Positions 35,706-45,220 are shown, counted from the first letter of the stretch. The stretch is DNA of 64,000 bases from JBMNMU01 sp050953505 (GCA_050953505.1 JBMNMU010000001.1:558001-622000), one strand, 5' to 3'. Notes: generated by a model not told the origin, from the letters alone. Numbers and translations are program-made.

Positions 35706-35785
35706 TACGGACTTCATTACTGACGGATTAATGTGGGTAACCACAGGGGAATGAAGCTCTTTGTTTAGCCGACCGTCTGGGCAAT
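35706..35785 (+). ncRNA. ZTP (pfl motif) riboswitch
   Basis: The aptamer features are present in order: a P1-like pairing of CTTCATT with AATGAAG, the ACTGACGG segment, a GTGG-GTAA-CCAC hairpin followed by AGGGGA, and the highly conserved 3' part GCCGACCGTCTGGGC. ZTP/ZMP-sensing RNAs turn on folate and one-carbon genes, and the class was first named after pfl genes. A terminator follows directly, so ligand binding should allow readthrough into pflB-pflA. Confidence 0.88.
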
Positions 35786-35816
35786 ATCTGGTTTTTACCA
35801 GTTATTGCTCTTTTTG
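35781..35816 (+). terminator. Terminator serving as expression platform of the ZTP riboswitch
   Basis: GCAATATCTGG pairs with CCAGTTATTGC (one mismatch) across a TTTTTA loop and continues into CTTTTT. Its 5' arm overlaps the 3' end of the aptamer, as expected for transcriptional ON control. From 35817 to 36038 I see only leader sequence. Confidence 0.88.
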
Positions 35817-36038
35817 TTTTTTGTCGGGCCATGATGGAAGAACATCGATAAGATTCTATTGACAGGTTCTTTAGAATAACGACCTATAATCCTTTTTGAC
35901 TAAGACTGGCTCCTACTAACAAATAAAAGAGCAGAGTAAAACCAGATATTTTGTTTGAAGAATAAGTCCATGGAGTGTCACTCTTGGCTCATAAGACTAA
36001 GCCCGAGGACCAACTCCTGTGACTATTAGGGAGGAGAA

Positions 36039-38273
36039 ATGATGAATTATCCAGCTTGGGAAAATTTTAAAGGAGAAAACTGGAAAGAGCAAATCGACGT
36101 CAGGTGCTTTATACAGGAAAATTATACGCCTTATGAAGGGGATGAAAAGTTTTTAGCTGGCACTACACCGCGAACAAAAAAACTAATGAAAAGGTTGAAT
36201 TATCTCTTTGAGTTAGAAAAGGAATCTGGGGGCGTCTTGGATATTGATACAGAGACTGTCAGCTCACTTACAAGCTATAAGCCTGGTTATTTAGACAAGG
36301 ATAATGAAATTATCCTAGGGCTTCAGACTGATCGACCGCTAAAGCGGGGAGTCAATCCCTTTGGCGGGGTCAAAATGCTGCGGACTGCCTGTAAAGCCTA
36401 TAATTACCAGCTTTCTAACAAGGTTGAAACGGAATTCCAATACAGGACCACCCATAATGACGGCGTTTTCCGAGTCTATAGCGACGAGATTAAAAGGGCG
36501 AGACATAGTGGAGTTATTACAGGGCTCCCCGATGCTTATGGGAGAGGTAGAATTATTGGAGATTATCGAAGAGTGGCATTATATGGAGTGGACCTGCTCA
36601 TAGAACATAAAAAAGCAGATAAAGAAAAAATAAGCATGGGAATAATGGATGCGGAAACTATTCGCCAATTAGAAGAGCTTTATCAACAAATTGCCTTTCT
36701 TGGGAAGCTGAAGGAAATGGCTGCTATGTATGGCTTTGATATATCAAAGCCAGCAACTAATGCTAGGGAAGCTGTACAATGGCTATATTTTGCATATCTT
36801 GGCTCTATTAAGGAACAGAATGGTGCTGCTATGAGCTTAGGTAGAGTCAGTACATTCTTAGATATTTATTTTGAGCGGGATACTAAAAGAGGCATTTTAA
36901 CAGAAGAGGGCGCCCAGGAAATTTTAGATGACTTTGTCATGAAGCTGCGCATGGCAAGGCACTTGAGAACTCCAGAATACAACGAGCTTTTTGCTGGAGA
37001 CCCCATGTGGATTACGGAAGCTATTGGTGGTATAGGTGAGGATGGTAGAACCTTGGTCACCAAGAGCTCCTTTAGAATTTTACAGACCTTATACAATCTT
37101 GGACCTTCGGCTGAGCCGAATCTTACAGTCCTTTGGTCTGAAAATCTTCCAGATGCTTTTAAGCGTTTTGTAGCAAAAGTGTCCTGTGATACAGCTGCTA
37201 TTCAATATGAAAATGATGATTTAATGAGGCCTAAATTTGGAGATGATTATGCCATTGCATGCTGTGTTTCTGCCATGAGAGTGGGAAAGGATATGCAGTT
37301 TTTTGGCGCAAGAGCTAATCTGCCTAAACTTCTTCTCATGTCTCTAAATGGAGGAAAAGATGAGATGAGCGGGGAACAGGTAGCGCCTGCAAGGCCTCCT
37401 TATGAAGGGGAATATTTGGATTATGATAAGGTTCTTGAATGTATGAATTTTTATCGTAAATGGTTAGCTAAGACTTATGTCAGTGCCATGAATATCATTC
37501 ACTATATGCACGATAAATATGCTTACGAAAAGACTCAGATGGCCCTTCACGATACCAATGTACACCGGTTTATGGCCTTTGGGATAGCTGGCATGTCTGT
37601 TCTGGCGGATTCTCTTTCTGCTATTAAAAATGCTAAGGTAAAGCCCATACGAAATGAGGAGGGGCTTATAGTAGATTTTGAAATGACCGGCGATTACCCT
37701 TCCTTTGGGAACGATGATGATAGAGTGGATTCTATTGCTCAAGAGCAGGTTCAGTTATTCTTTGAAGCATTAAAGGAAAATCCTACATATCGCAATGCGG
37801 AGCACACCTTGTCCATCCTGACCATTACCTCTAATGTGGTTTATGGCAAAAAAACAGGCTCCACGCCAGATGGAAGAAAAGCAGGAGAACCCTTTGCTTC
37901 AGGTGCCAATCCAATGCATAACAGAGAAAAGAATGGGGCTTTGGCATCACTGAATTCAGTAGCGAAGCTGTCCTATGATATTTGTAAGGATGGAATTTCT
38001 AATACATTTTCCATTGTCCCAAAGGCCCTGGGGAATACAGAGGAAGAACGCTACAGTAACCTAATTATGATCCTAGATGGGTATTTCAAGCAAAAGGCAC
38101 ATCATATCAATGTGAATGTACTTAACAGGGAAGCTTTAATGGATGCCTATGAAAATCCTAAAAAGTATCCAAACCTAACTATTCGAGTGTCCGGATATGC
38201 AGTGAACTTCAACAAGCTCTCCAAGAATCAGCAGCTTGAGGTTATCGCTAGGACCTTTCATGAGGCAATGTAA
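36039..38273 (+). CDS. pflB: Formate C-acetyltransferase (pyruvate formate-lyase)
   Basis: A 744 aa glycyl radical enzyme converting pyruvate and CoA to acetyl-CoA and formate in anaerobes. The catalytic cysteine pair is Cys408-Cys409 in IACCVSAM, and the radical glycine is Gly719 in RVSGYAVNF. ILGLQTDRPLKRGVNPFGG and the WSENLPDAFKRF region are also typical of true PFL rather than of diol dehydratase relatives. GGGAGG precedes two adjacent ATGs at 36039 and 36042. Expression is likely gated by the ZTP riboswitch, linking formate supply to 10-formyl-THF demand. pflA follows with a TAATG overlap. Confidence 0.95.
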   Translation: MMNYPAWENFKGENWKEQIDVRCFIQENYTPYEGDEKFLAGTTPRTKKLMKRLNYLFELEKESGGVLDIDTETVSSLTSYKPGYLDKDNEIILGLQTDRPLKRGVNPFGGVKMLRTACKAYNYQLSNKVETEFQYRTTHNDGVFRVYSDEIKRARHSGVITGLPDAYGRGRIIGDYRRVALYGVDLLIEHKKADKEKISMGIMDAETIRQLEELYQQIAFLGKLKEMAAMYGFDISKPATNAREAVQWLYFAYLGSIKEQNGAAMSLGRVSTFLDIYFERDTKRGILTEEGAQEILDDFVMKLRMARHLRTPEYNELFAGDPMWITEAIGGIGEDGRTLVTKSSFRILQTLYNLGPSAEPNLTVLWSENLPDAFKRFVAKVSCDTAAIQYENDDLMRPKFGDDYAIACCVSAMRVGKDMQFFGARANLPKLLLMSLNGGKDEMSGEQVAPARPPYEGEYLDYDKVLECMNFYRKWLAKTYVSAMNIIHYMHDKYAYEKTQMALHDTNVHRFMAFGIAGMSVLADSLSAIKNAKVKPIRNEEGLIVDFEMTGDYPSFGNDDDRVDSIAQEQVQLFFEALKENPTYRNAEHTLSILTITSNVVYGKKTGSTPDGRKAGEPFASGANPMHNREKNGALASLNSVAKLSYDICKDGISNTFSIVPKALGNTEEERYSNLIMILDGYFKQKAHHINVNVLNREALMDAYENPKKYPNLTIRVSGYAVNFNKLSKNQQLEVIARTFHEAM

Positions 38274-38941
38274 TGAAGGGAATTATAAACTCTTTCCAAA
38301 GCATGGGGGCAGTGGATGGGCCAGGCCTTCGTTATGTGATTTTTATGCAAGGGTGTTTTTTGCGCTGTGTATATTGCCATAATCCTGATACATGGAGCAT
38401 GAAAGGTGAGGAATATGGTATAGAGGATGTTGTCAAAAGAGTTTTGAGATTTAAACCATATATTGAAAAGAGCGGTGGCGTAACAGTCTCGGGGGGTGAG
38501 CCTCTCTTGCAATGGGAATTTGTGGCGGAGCTTTTTAGAAGGCTTCGCCTAGAGGGCATCCATACCGCATTGGATACTTCTGGTATTGGCTCCCTAGAGG
38601 GAGCGGCAAAAGTGCTGGATTATACGGATTTGGTACTTTGTGACTTAAAGTTTGCCAATGAAATAGATTACAAGGAGAAATGCGGCGGAGATATCAGCAA
38701 GGTATTGTTTTTCCTTAAGTTGACAGAAGATATGAAGGTTCCCCTTTGGGTCAGGCATGTTGTGGTACCAGGGTTGACGGACCATGAGGCAAGTATTGCC
38801 CAAATCACACAGATAGCGAAGGGCTTTTCTAACCTGGAAAAGCTGGAGCTACTACCGTTTAAAAAGCTTTGCATACCCAAATATGAAGCCTTGGGGCTGG
38901 AATTTCCATTAAAGGATTACCCCGAATGCCCCAGCCATTAG
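38273..38941 (+). CDS. pflA: Pyruvate formate-lyase activating enzyme (radical SAM), C-terminally shortened
   Basis: A radical SAM enzyme that installs the glycyl radical on PflB. The iron-sulfur cluster cysteines are C28xxxC32xxC35 (GCFLRCVYCHNPDTW), and GGVTVSGGEPLLQ follows. At 222 aa it is about 20 residues shorter than typical PflA. The last codons (CPSH and stop) coincide with the outer arm CAGCCAT-TAG of hairpin repeat copy 4, suggesting that the repeat arrived in the 3' end of the gene and replaced the C-terminal helix. The core barrel is complete, so activity is likely retained. Confidence 0.92.
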   Translation: MKGIINSFQSMGAVDGPGLRYVIFMQGCFLRCVYCHNPDTWSMKGEEYGIEDVVKRVLRFKPYIEKSGGVTVSGGEPLLQWEFVAELFRRLRLEGIHTALDTSGIGSLEGAAKVLDYTDLVLCDLKFANEIDYKEKCGGDISKVLFFLKLTEDMKVPLWVRHVVVPGLTDHEASIAQITQIAKGFSNLEKLELLPFKKLCIPKYEALGLEFPLKDYPECPSH

Positions 38942-38970
38942 ACCGAGAGATGATTGGCCGTGGCTGGCCA
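38932..38970. repeat. Hairpin repeat, copy 4 (one arm only)
   Basis: The left arm (CAGCC, then GACCGAGAGATGATTGGCCG, then TGGCTGG) matches copy 2, but the sequence diverges after 38970 and the right arm is missing. It includes the pflA stop codon. This is a degraded or half-deleted copy. Confidence 0.85.
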
Positions 38971-39027
38971 GAAACTGCCAGAGACCGCGCCAGCTACCAG
39001 ATGAAGAAAATTTGGACTAATTCAGGT

Positions 39028-40845
39028 TTATCTCTGGACACTAACCATGACGTAGGCTGAATAATCTATACCAGATTCACCTTCACTTAACAAGTCTATA
39101 CTAATATTCATAAAAACAACTTTAATCTTATAACCATTGCTCTCCACAACATAGGTCATCTCTTCAGGACTAGACATTTCCTTAAACTCTGTAGCAGGGC
39201 CTGCGGCAATATCCATGGCGGGCGCTAATAGGTTAACGCCAATAAGTTCTGTGCCATCAAGAGTCTCTAGTCCCACACGCATATCAGCCCCAGGCAAGCT
39301 GGTAGATACAAGGTTATACTGGACACCATTAAGTACAATTGGTTGCTCCAGTTCATCGTTGTCGCTGCTGTAACGATATCGGTGAACAACTGACCAAATA
39401 TCGTAGCCAGAAATATCAAGTGGAATTTCCGAGTTTAGGGAAGCATAAAGATAATTTTCTGTACCTTTTCTCGGATATTCCATATAGCTTGGATCAAAAC
39501 CAAAAACCTTTTTCATATCCCTATAAAACAAGAAATCATCAGGAAGCCAAGGTATATATTCCATGGAGCTGCTATGATCTAAGTAGGCTATAATACTGGT
39601 GATTTCTTTCTTTGAATTTTCACTAGCATTGGGGTTAGGAGTAAGGGTTCCATCCTCAGAAAGAATTCCTTCCACCATCAAATAGTCCTCAATACGCTGA
39701 ATCTGACTGTTTCGGGAAATGCTAAAAGCGTCAACTGGCGGAATAATGGAGGCAATAGCAAATATCGCAGCAAGCAAAGCAATAACAGCATTTTTTTTAA
39801 CCGGCCAAATGCTCAGAATCACCCCAGACAGGATTGAAAAAATACCAAACAAGGCTACATAATACCGGGACTCGGTGACCCCGTAAGCATCCAGACGAAT
39901 CCAAACAGAAACGAGCTGCATGGCTACAACAGGTATCCAAACCTTAGGGAAAATCATTCGAAACAATGCTGCAAATCGGTTTTCGGGCAGGCTAGCCAAA
40001 ACAAACAAAATTAAGCCGACGGCTGAATAAATCAGAACCATGGGACCGATTTGGCCGGAAGGCCACACAGATGTAATTAATATTTTGATAAAGTATGCTA
40101 ACAAGACCAAAGTATATGCTGTGAATAACGGGATAGCAATGTAACAAATCAATATTTCAAAGAATCTAGGATAATGACTTTTCTCCAGCATTTGCATTTT
40201 TTCTTCCTGGCTTCTTGGGTTAAATGTTGGGAGAAGAGAAAGATAAAATACAGGAGCAAACAGAATCCAAACGATAGCCATCACATAGGCGTAGCTATTA
40301 TAATAAACTGGCGTTAATAGAGTGTCAATTGCAAAAATTATTGCGGATATGCCTGCTGACATCACTGCTGAAAAAAGTAAGGATGTAAAAAAAGATTTAA
40401 AATGAACGAGAGATGTATTGTTAAAATCAGCGTTTTCCAGATCCCCTTTACCTTTGAACGAAGGGAGCCATAAAACAATACAAAGCATTGCGAATACAGC
40501 AATAAAGGTTCGTACACCTACTTCAGCACTGATTTCCGGGGCTGGCCAAAGTATAGCAAAATAAGCTGCTGTTAGGAGAATTACCACACCATAAACGAGG
40601 ACTCGCCTACTAGCCAAGGAATTAAACCGTTCCATGGCAAACTGTGCAACCATTCCAAGAAGTGCCCCTACTGCTAGTGTGAAAACCCATTTCATTATTA
40701 AAAGGGGAGCTTCAACGGGTAGATAAATGGTATAACATATGATAGCTGTTGTAGCTACTAGGCAGAGTACTGTAAACGGGAACCTGGTGACTGCTACAGA
40801 CAGGCCTTTAAGAAGCTGCAGTAAAGTTTTCATTAGTCTATTCAT
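39028..40845 (-). CDS. DUF4153-type polytopic membrane protein
   Basis: A 605 aa protein with about 10-12 hydrophobic segments in the first 400 residues and a soluble C-terminal domain of about 200 residues, matching my recollection of the DUF4153 family. I choose the ATG at 40845, which has AAAGGAGGG 6 nt upstream. It is convergent with pflA and has no obvious operon partner. Function unknown. Confidence 0.7.
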   Translation of the reverse strand: MNRLMKTLLQLLKGLSVAVTRFPFTVLCLVATTAIICYTIYLPVEAPLLIMKWVFTLAVGALLGMVAQFAMERFNSLASRRVLVYGVVILLTAAYFAILWPAPEISAEVGVRTFIAVFAMLCIVLWLPSFKGKGDLENADFNNTSLVHFKSFFTSLLFSAVMSAGISAIIFAIDTLLTPVYYNSYAYVMAIVWILFAPVFYLSLLPTFNPRSQEEKMQMLEKSHYPRFFEILICYIAIPLFTAYTLVLLAYFIKILITSVWPSGQIGPMVLIYSAVGLILFVLASLPENRFAALFRMIFPKVWIPVVAMQLVSVWIRLDAYGVTESRYYVALFGIFSILSGVILSIWPVKKNAVIALLAAIFAIASIIPPVDAFSISRNSQIQRIEDYLMVEGILSEDGTLTPNPNASENSKKEITSIIAYLDHSSSMEYIPWLPDDFLFYRDMKKVFGFDPSYMEYPRKGTENYLYASLNSEIPLDISGYDIWSVVHRYRYSSDNDELEQPIVLNGVQYNLVSTSLPGADMRVGLETLDGTELIGVNLLAPAMDIAAGPATEFKEMSSPEEMTYVVESNGYKIKVVFMNISIDLLSEGESGIDYSAYVMVSVQR

Positions 40846-41063
40846 GGGTATCCCTCCTTTGGGGTGCAGATTATCAATATTGAGCTTACTATTAGGGTAC
40901 AAATTACAATATAAATAGTATACCACCCTTGTGAGTGGCCAAACATACCCTCCCTATTGGTAAAAGTTTGAAATTAGGAAATCATTTTGTTCTTTATGGA
41001 ACAAATTTTTTTATTTTTCGTCTATGATATAAAGGTATTTGTTGGAAGAGGAGATGTTGAGTT

Positions 41064-43406
41064 ATGAAAAAAATAATTTTTATTATTTCCCTAGTAGCAA
41101 TTATAATTTTAACTAGTACAGCGATTCCTGCGGAGGGACAGGAGAAACCTTTACCAGATCAGATTTTTCTTCATACGGGAAGTCCATTGATTTTATCAGA
41201 GGATAAAATTGCTCCATTGGACCCAGAAAACCTAGATGTGGCAGCAACAGTTATCAATAGCCGCACACTGCTTCCTTTAAGGGCTATTGGGGAATATTTT
41301 GGCGCAGAAGTTTCCTATGATGCACAGGGAAAAACAGCGATTATTCTTCATGGAGATGCAAAATACCTTTTCCCTATTAATGAGAAGAAATACATTATAG
41401 TAAAGGGTGATAGCCAGCGTGAAGTAGCCATGGACACTTCTTCCATGATAATGAATAATCGAACCATGGTGCCAATGAGGGTAATCAGTGAAGAAATACT
41501 TGGGCTAACAGTGGATTACAAGGACCGTGTTATTGCAATTTCAAAAGATGAGGTGAACTTAGGCCGCAGCCCACAGCTTGTAAAAGCAGTAAAAGAAAAA
41601 ATTGGTGTTGCTGTAAAAGCAGGCTCCATTAATGAACTAGAAAAGATATTTACTAATAAAGAAGGTGGGCTCTATCCCGTTGGGGGGAGAGTGGAAGGCA
41701 CTGTCAATCAAAATGAAGTAGCAACGGATAATGCAGCGGGTCCTACAAGTGGGGGTGCGGCTCCTTCTGATGGTGTGGTAGCACAGGAATCAGCCACTAG
41801 TAAGGGCAGTGGGGGAGAACAGGACTATTCTACTACGAACACTCAAGTGGAAGGCATCGATGAAGCAGATATAGTAAAAACAGACGGTAAATATATTTAT
41901 TGGGCAGGGAACAACGCTCTTCGGATTATCCATACAGATAATGGAATGATGGATGACACAGCTACTATCAAATTACCAAAAAACAAATACGTACAAGAAA
42001 TCTATGTGGATGGAGACCGGTTGGTAATGCTAGGAAATCGCAATGAGGAAGTCAATTATCCAGGAGGAGAAGTTAGACCCATGACAGGTGGGCCCGAGCC
42101 AGCTGTAGATATGGATATAGCTGCTATTGACAGAATCATGCCACCCTACTACCCGGTGAAAAGCTTTGCTTTTGTAGATGTTTATGACATTTCAAATCCA
42201 GAAAGGCCAACATTTGTGAAAGGCCATGAGATGGAAGGCTCTTACCAATCCAGCCGAAAAAATGGGGAAATCGTATACCTGATAACCAATACCTACATGC
42301 AGGGTAACATTTATTTGCCTCTCATGAGAGATACTGTAATAGGGAGTGAAATGCAAAGCATAAGCATAGACGACATCATGATTTTACCCGATTTTCGAGC
42401 TCAGGGCTATGTCATTGTTTCTGCGCTAGATATTAGAAATGATGAAAAGACTCAGGTGGAAGCTATTGCCCAATCAGGCTATACAACATATATGAACGAT
42501 TCTACCTTATATCTTGCAGCTTATGAATACAATGATAGTACTTCCATTATAAAATTCCAGATTAAAGACACGAATATTGGTTATGCCGGGTCTGGTAAGG
42601 TAGAGGGGCAGGTGCTTAACCAGTTCTCCATGGACGAATGGGAGGGTTATCTGCGAGTAGCAACTACCACATGGGATAAAGGCAATGGAATCTATGTGCT
42701 GGATGATTCCCTTAATATATATGGTTCAGTAGAAGGCCTGGCTAAGGATGAACGGATTTATTCCGTCAGGTTCATGGGAGATAAAGGTTATATAGTAACC
42801 TTTAGAAATATTGATCCACTTTTCGTATTCGATTTATCAGACCCATCGGCACCAAAAGTGACAGGGGAGTTAAAAATCCCAGGCTTTAGCAATTATCTCC
42901 ATCCTGTAGGAGAGGATTTGCTTTTGGGAATTGGTGCTGAAACCTATGAAATCTACCAAAAGGATGACAAAGGAAATGAGATTGTTATTGGAAATCGGCA
43001 GGGAGGAATAAAATTTTCCTTGTTTGATGTATCTGATATGGGTAAACCAAGAGAAGTCGCCAAATCTGTCATAGGCGGAAGCGGCAGCTATACAGAAGCA
43101 TTTTACAATCATAAAGCAATCATGTTTGATGGTAATGAAGATGTTGTTGCCATTGATGCCTGGATTAATGAGGATCAAAAGGGGATGGAACATAGACAGG
43201 GAGCCATCCTTATGAATTACGGAGAAAGGAACCTTAAATTAAAAGGAATTTTAGATGGGTCGAAAACCTCTGTTTATGGACCGGAAATACCCAATGGCAG
43301 GCGTTTGGTTCTTATTGGTGATGAGCTATATTATCTCCAGGATGGCCAAATCGTTTCATATGACTATGATAAATTGACAAAAATTCATACATTAATTTTG
43401 CATTAA
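41064..43406 (+). CDS. Secreted beta-propeller protein with copper amine oxidase-like N-terminal domain
   Basis: A 780 aa exported protein. A signal peptide (1-24) is followed by a copper amine oxidase N-terminal-like domain (about 60-170: RTLLPLRAIGEYFGAEVSYD, NRTMVPMRVISEEIL), a Gly/Ser-rich linker (about 210-255), and a C-terminal beta-propeller domain (about 260-780) with the typical TNTQVEGIDEADIVKTDGKYIYW entry. Such proteins are common in Clostridia and Bacilli. The role is unknown and cell-surface binding is inferred. It is monocistronic, with a strong terminator. Confidence 0.87.
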   Translation: MKKIIFIISLVAIIILTSTAIPAEGQEKPLPDQIFLHTGSPLILSEDKIAPLDPENLDVAATVINSRTLLPLRAIGEYFGAEVSYDAQGKTAIILHGDAKYLFPINEKKYIIVKGDSQREVAMDTSSMIMNNRTMVPMRVISEEILGLTVDYKDRVIAISKDEVNLGRSPQLVKAVKEKIGVAVKAGSINELEKIFTNKEGGLYPVGGRVEGTVNQNEVATDNAAGPTSGGAAPSDGVVAQESATSKGSGGEQDYSTTNTQVEGIDEADIVKTDGKYIYWAGNNALRIIHTDNGMMDDTATIKLPKNKYVQEIYVDGDRLVMLGNRNEEVNYPGGEVRPMTGGPEPAVDMDIAAIDRIMPPYYPVKSFAFVDVYDISNPERPTFVKGHEMEGSYQSSRKNGEIVYLITNTYMQGNIYLPLMRDTVIGSEMQSISIDDIMILPDFRAQGYVIVSALDIRNDEKTQVEAIAQSGYTTYMNDSTLYLAAYEYNDSTSIIKFQIKDTNIGYAGSGKVEGQVLNQFSMDEWEGYLRVATTTWDKGNGIYVLDDSLNIYGSVEGLAKDERIYSVRFMGDKGYIVTFRNIDPLFVFDLSDPSAPKVTGELKIPGFSNYLHPVGEDLLLGIGAETYEIYQKDDKGNEIVIGNRQGGIKFSLFDVSDMGKPREVAKSVIGGSGSYTEAFYNHKAIMFDGNEDVVAIDAWINEDQKGMEHRQGAILMNYGERNLKLKGILDGSKTSVYGPEIPNGRRLVLIGDELYYLQDGQIVSYDYDKLTKIHTLILH

Positions 43407-43440
43407 GCTCTTTCATTATAGGTCCGTCGCTATGATATGA

Positions 43441-43500
43441 TACCTCAAAAGTAGGCAGTCTGATTAATTAAAATTAGATTATCTACTTTGAGGTATTTTT
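43441..43500 (+). terminator. Terminator after the beta-propeller gene
   Basis: TACCTCAAAAGTAG pairs with CTACTTTGAGGTA, with further internal pairing (AATCAGACT-like with ATTAGATT), and is followed by T5. Confidence 0.88.
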
Positions 43501-43636
43501 GTTAGGAAAAATAAAAGGATATTAATAATAAAAAAATGAAGCTTGTAGGATCAAAAAGATATTTACTATTTCGGATTATATTTCAGTCGAATAATTTTGA
43601 TTATCCAAGGGATAATAAGATAGGAGGTGGAGGGAA

Positions 43637-43771
43637 ATGACAAAAGACAGCCAGCCAGATAATAAGAAGGCAAGAAAGCAAAAGGCCAATGGGCAGACGC
43701 CCATAACTCGCGAGAATCAGAATCAAAACAGGAACGCGAAAAAACAATCTAATGAGCCTAATGATGTATAG
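43637..43771 (+). CDS. 44 aa Lys/Asn/Gln-rich small protein
   Basis: The ATG at 43637 follows GGAGGTGGAGGG. The product is highly hydrophilic, starting MTKDSQPDNKKARKQKANGQ, with no hydrophobic core, so it is probably disordered. The composition recalls small spore proteins, but no family motif is seen. The next small gene starts 12 nt after its stop with its own AGGAGG. Confidence 0.55.
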   Translation: MTKDSQPDNKKARKQKANGQTPITRENQNQNRNAKKQSNEPNDV

Positions 43772-43782
43772 GAGGTTGAAGG

Positions 43783-43898
43783 ATGGCTAAAAAAGGAATG
43801 AAGAAACCGGAACCAGAGGAAAACCAAAAAAAGATGAACCTATCGTTCCAGAGATAGAAGGAAAAGCTAAATATGGTCACAAGCGTGCCAACGGATAA
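43783..43898 (+). CDS. Small protein needing a -1 frameshift at A AAA AAG
   Basis: The ATG at 43783 follows AGGAGGTTGAAGG. Frame 0 stops after 24 codons (TAG at 43855-43857). It contains, in frame, the canonical slippery heptamer A AAA AAG at about 43828-43834; a -1 slip there continues as DEPIVPEIEGKAKYGHKRAN-Gly and stops at 43898, giving a 38 aa product. A deleted A in the preceding A4 run would explain the same pattern. A strong terminator hairpin starts 9 nt later. Function unknown. Confidence 0.5.
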
Positions 43899-43906
43899 TA
43901 TGATGA

Positions 43907-43941
43907 ACAGTCACTAAACAAAAATCAGTGACTGTTTTTTT
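43907..43941 (+). terminator. Terminator after the small-gene pair
   Basis: ACAGTCACT pairs with AGTGACTGT across an 11 nt loop and is followed by a run of seven T residues. Confidence 0.92.
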
Positions 43942-44033
43942 ATGGAAAATAATTCTATGATAAAAAACGGAACCTTTCAACAAAAAACACGTCTATATTG
44001 GTAAAGGGTTATTAGTAGGAGGTTAGTGTTAGT

Positions 44034-44168
44034 ATGAATAGGAGAAATCCAATTAAAATTATAATGGGAGTATTACTGATCATTGCACTTATGTCAGCAT
44101 CAGCTTTCGCTACTGCGGGTCAACCAAAAGAAGAAGGAATCATTGGTCAGGTTGTACATATGGAATAA
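44034..44168 (+). CDS. 44 aa exported peptide
   Basis: The ATG at 44034 is 9 nt after AGGAGG. MNRRNPIKIIMGVLLIIALM followed by SASAFATA looks like a signal peptide cleaved after Ala, leaving about 19 residues (GQPKEEGIIGQVVHME). It lies 44 nt upstream of the GH18 gene. It may be a tiny secreted peptide, or the residue of a signal-bearing N-terminus separated from the GH18 domain, which has no signal of its own. That GH18 gene starts with its own GGGGGGTG site. Confidence 0.55.
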   Translation: MNRRNPIKIIMGVLLIIALMSASAFATAGQPKEEGIIGQVVHME

Positions 44169-44212
44169 ACCTTAAACCCCTCACATATCTTAATTAGCAG
44201 GGGGGTGAACTT

Positions 44213-45220
44213 ATGCCTTGGTATGATATAAAGGCATCCCAATATGGCACTATTCTGGTAAACGGGTATGCCTATCCATTTATTGAACAGAGTACTTTAG
44301 AGCAATGGATGCCAGATCTTACATATTTATCTTCATTTAGCTATGGTTTTACTGCTTCAGGCCTGTTGATTCCCATTGATGACCTAAGGTTAAGGCAGAC
44401 AGCTGAAGCCCATAATGTTGCTACAATGATGGTTATTGCACCAATCGATGAAGAGGGCCGTTTTAATAATTTCTTAGTAACTTCTATATTGAATGATCCT
44501 GCTGCAAGGGATCGACTGATAGAAAATATCTATAACGAAGCAATCAATAGAGGTTTTTCAGGAGTAGATTTTGACTTTGAATATATTCCTGTAGAAAATA
44601 GGGAGGATTATGTTACCTTAGTGTCCATGGCAACAGCTAGGCTGAATCCAGCTGGGCTTATTACCTCCGTTGCATTAGCTCCCAAAACATCTGCAGATCA
44701 ACCGGGCCTACTCTATGAAGGCCATGATTACGCCGGGTTAGGGGTTGCCGCCAACCTGGTATTATTAATGACTTATGAATGGGGCTATACCTTTGGACCT
44801 CCCATGGCTGTTGCTCCGTTAAATAATGTTCGGCAGGTTCTAGACTATGCTGTCACTGAAATCCCTAGGGAGAAGATTTTAATGGGCATTCCAAACTACG
44901 GATATGACTGGACGTTACCTTTTGTACAAGGAGAATCAATGGCTGAAAGCCTTTCTAGTGTAGAAGCCCGGGCAAGAGCGGCTCAAGTAGGGGCAGAAAT
45001 ACAATTTGATGAGGTAGCTCAATCCCCCTTTTATGAATACACAGATGCTCAAGGAAGACAGCATATTGTCTGGTTTGAAGATGGAAGAAGCATCAGAGCG
45101 AAGCTGGAGCTTGTCAATGAATTCGACCTAGCAGGAATAAGCTTTTGGACTATTATGTATCCATTCCCTTCTGCACAGGAAGTCTTGAATGAGCTCTTTA
45201 CCGTTGCAAAGGTAGAGTGA
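44213..45220 (+). CDS. GH18-family glycosidase (spore peptidoglycan hydrolase-like)
   Basis: A 335 aa glycoside hydrolase family 18 TIM barrel. The catalytic DxxDxDxE-type motif is GVDFDFEYIP near residues 120-130, with MTYEWGYTFGPPMA and the C-terminal Trp (GISFWTI). It resembles the catalytic half of SleL/YaaH spore cortex N-acetylglucosaminidases but lacks both LysM domains and a signal peptide. That length suggests either forespore/coat targeting by a partner or loss of the targeting module. Confidence 0.85.
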   Translation: MPWYDIKASQYGTILVNGYAYPFIEQSTLEQWMPDLTYLSSFSYGFTASGLLIPIDDLRLRQTAEAHNVATMMVIAPIDEEGRFNNFLVTSILNDPAARDRLIENIYNEAINRGFSGVDFDFEYIPVENREDYVTLVSMATARLNPAGLITSVALAPKTSADQPGLLYEGHDYAGLGVAANLVLLMTYEWGYTFGPPMAVAPLNNVRQVLDYAVTEIPREKILMGIPNYGYDWTLPFVQGESMAESLSSVEARARAAQVGAEIQFDEVAQSPFYEYTDAQGRQHIVWFEDGRSIRAKLELVNEFDLAGISFWTIMYPFPSAQEVLNELFTVAKVE

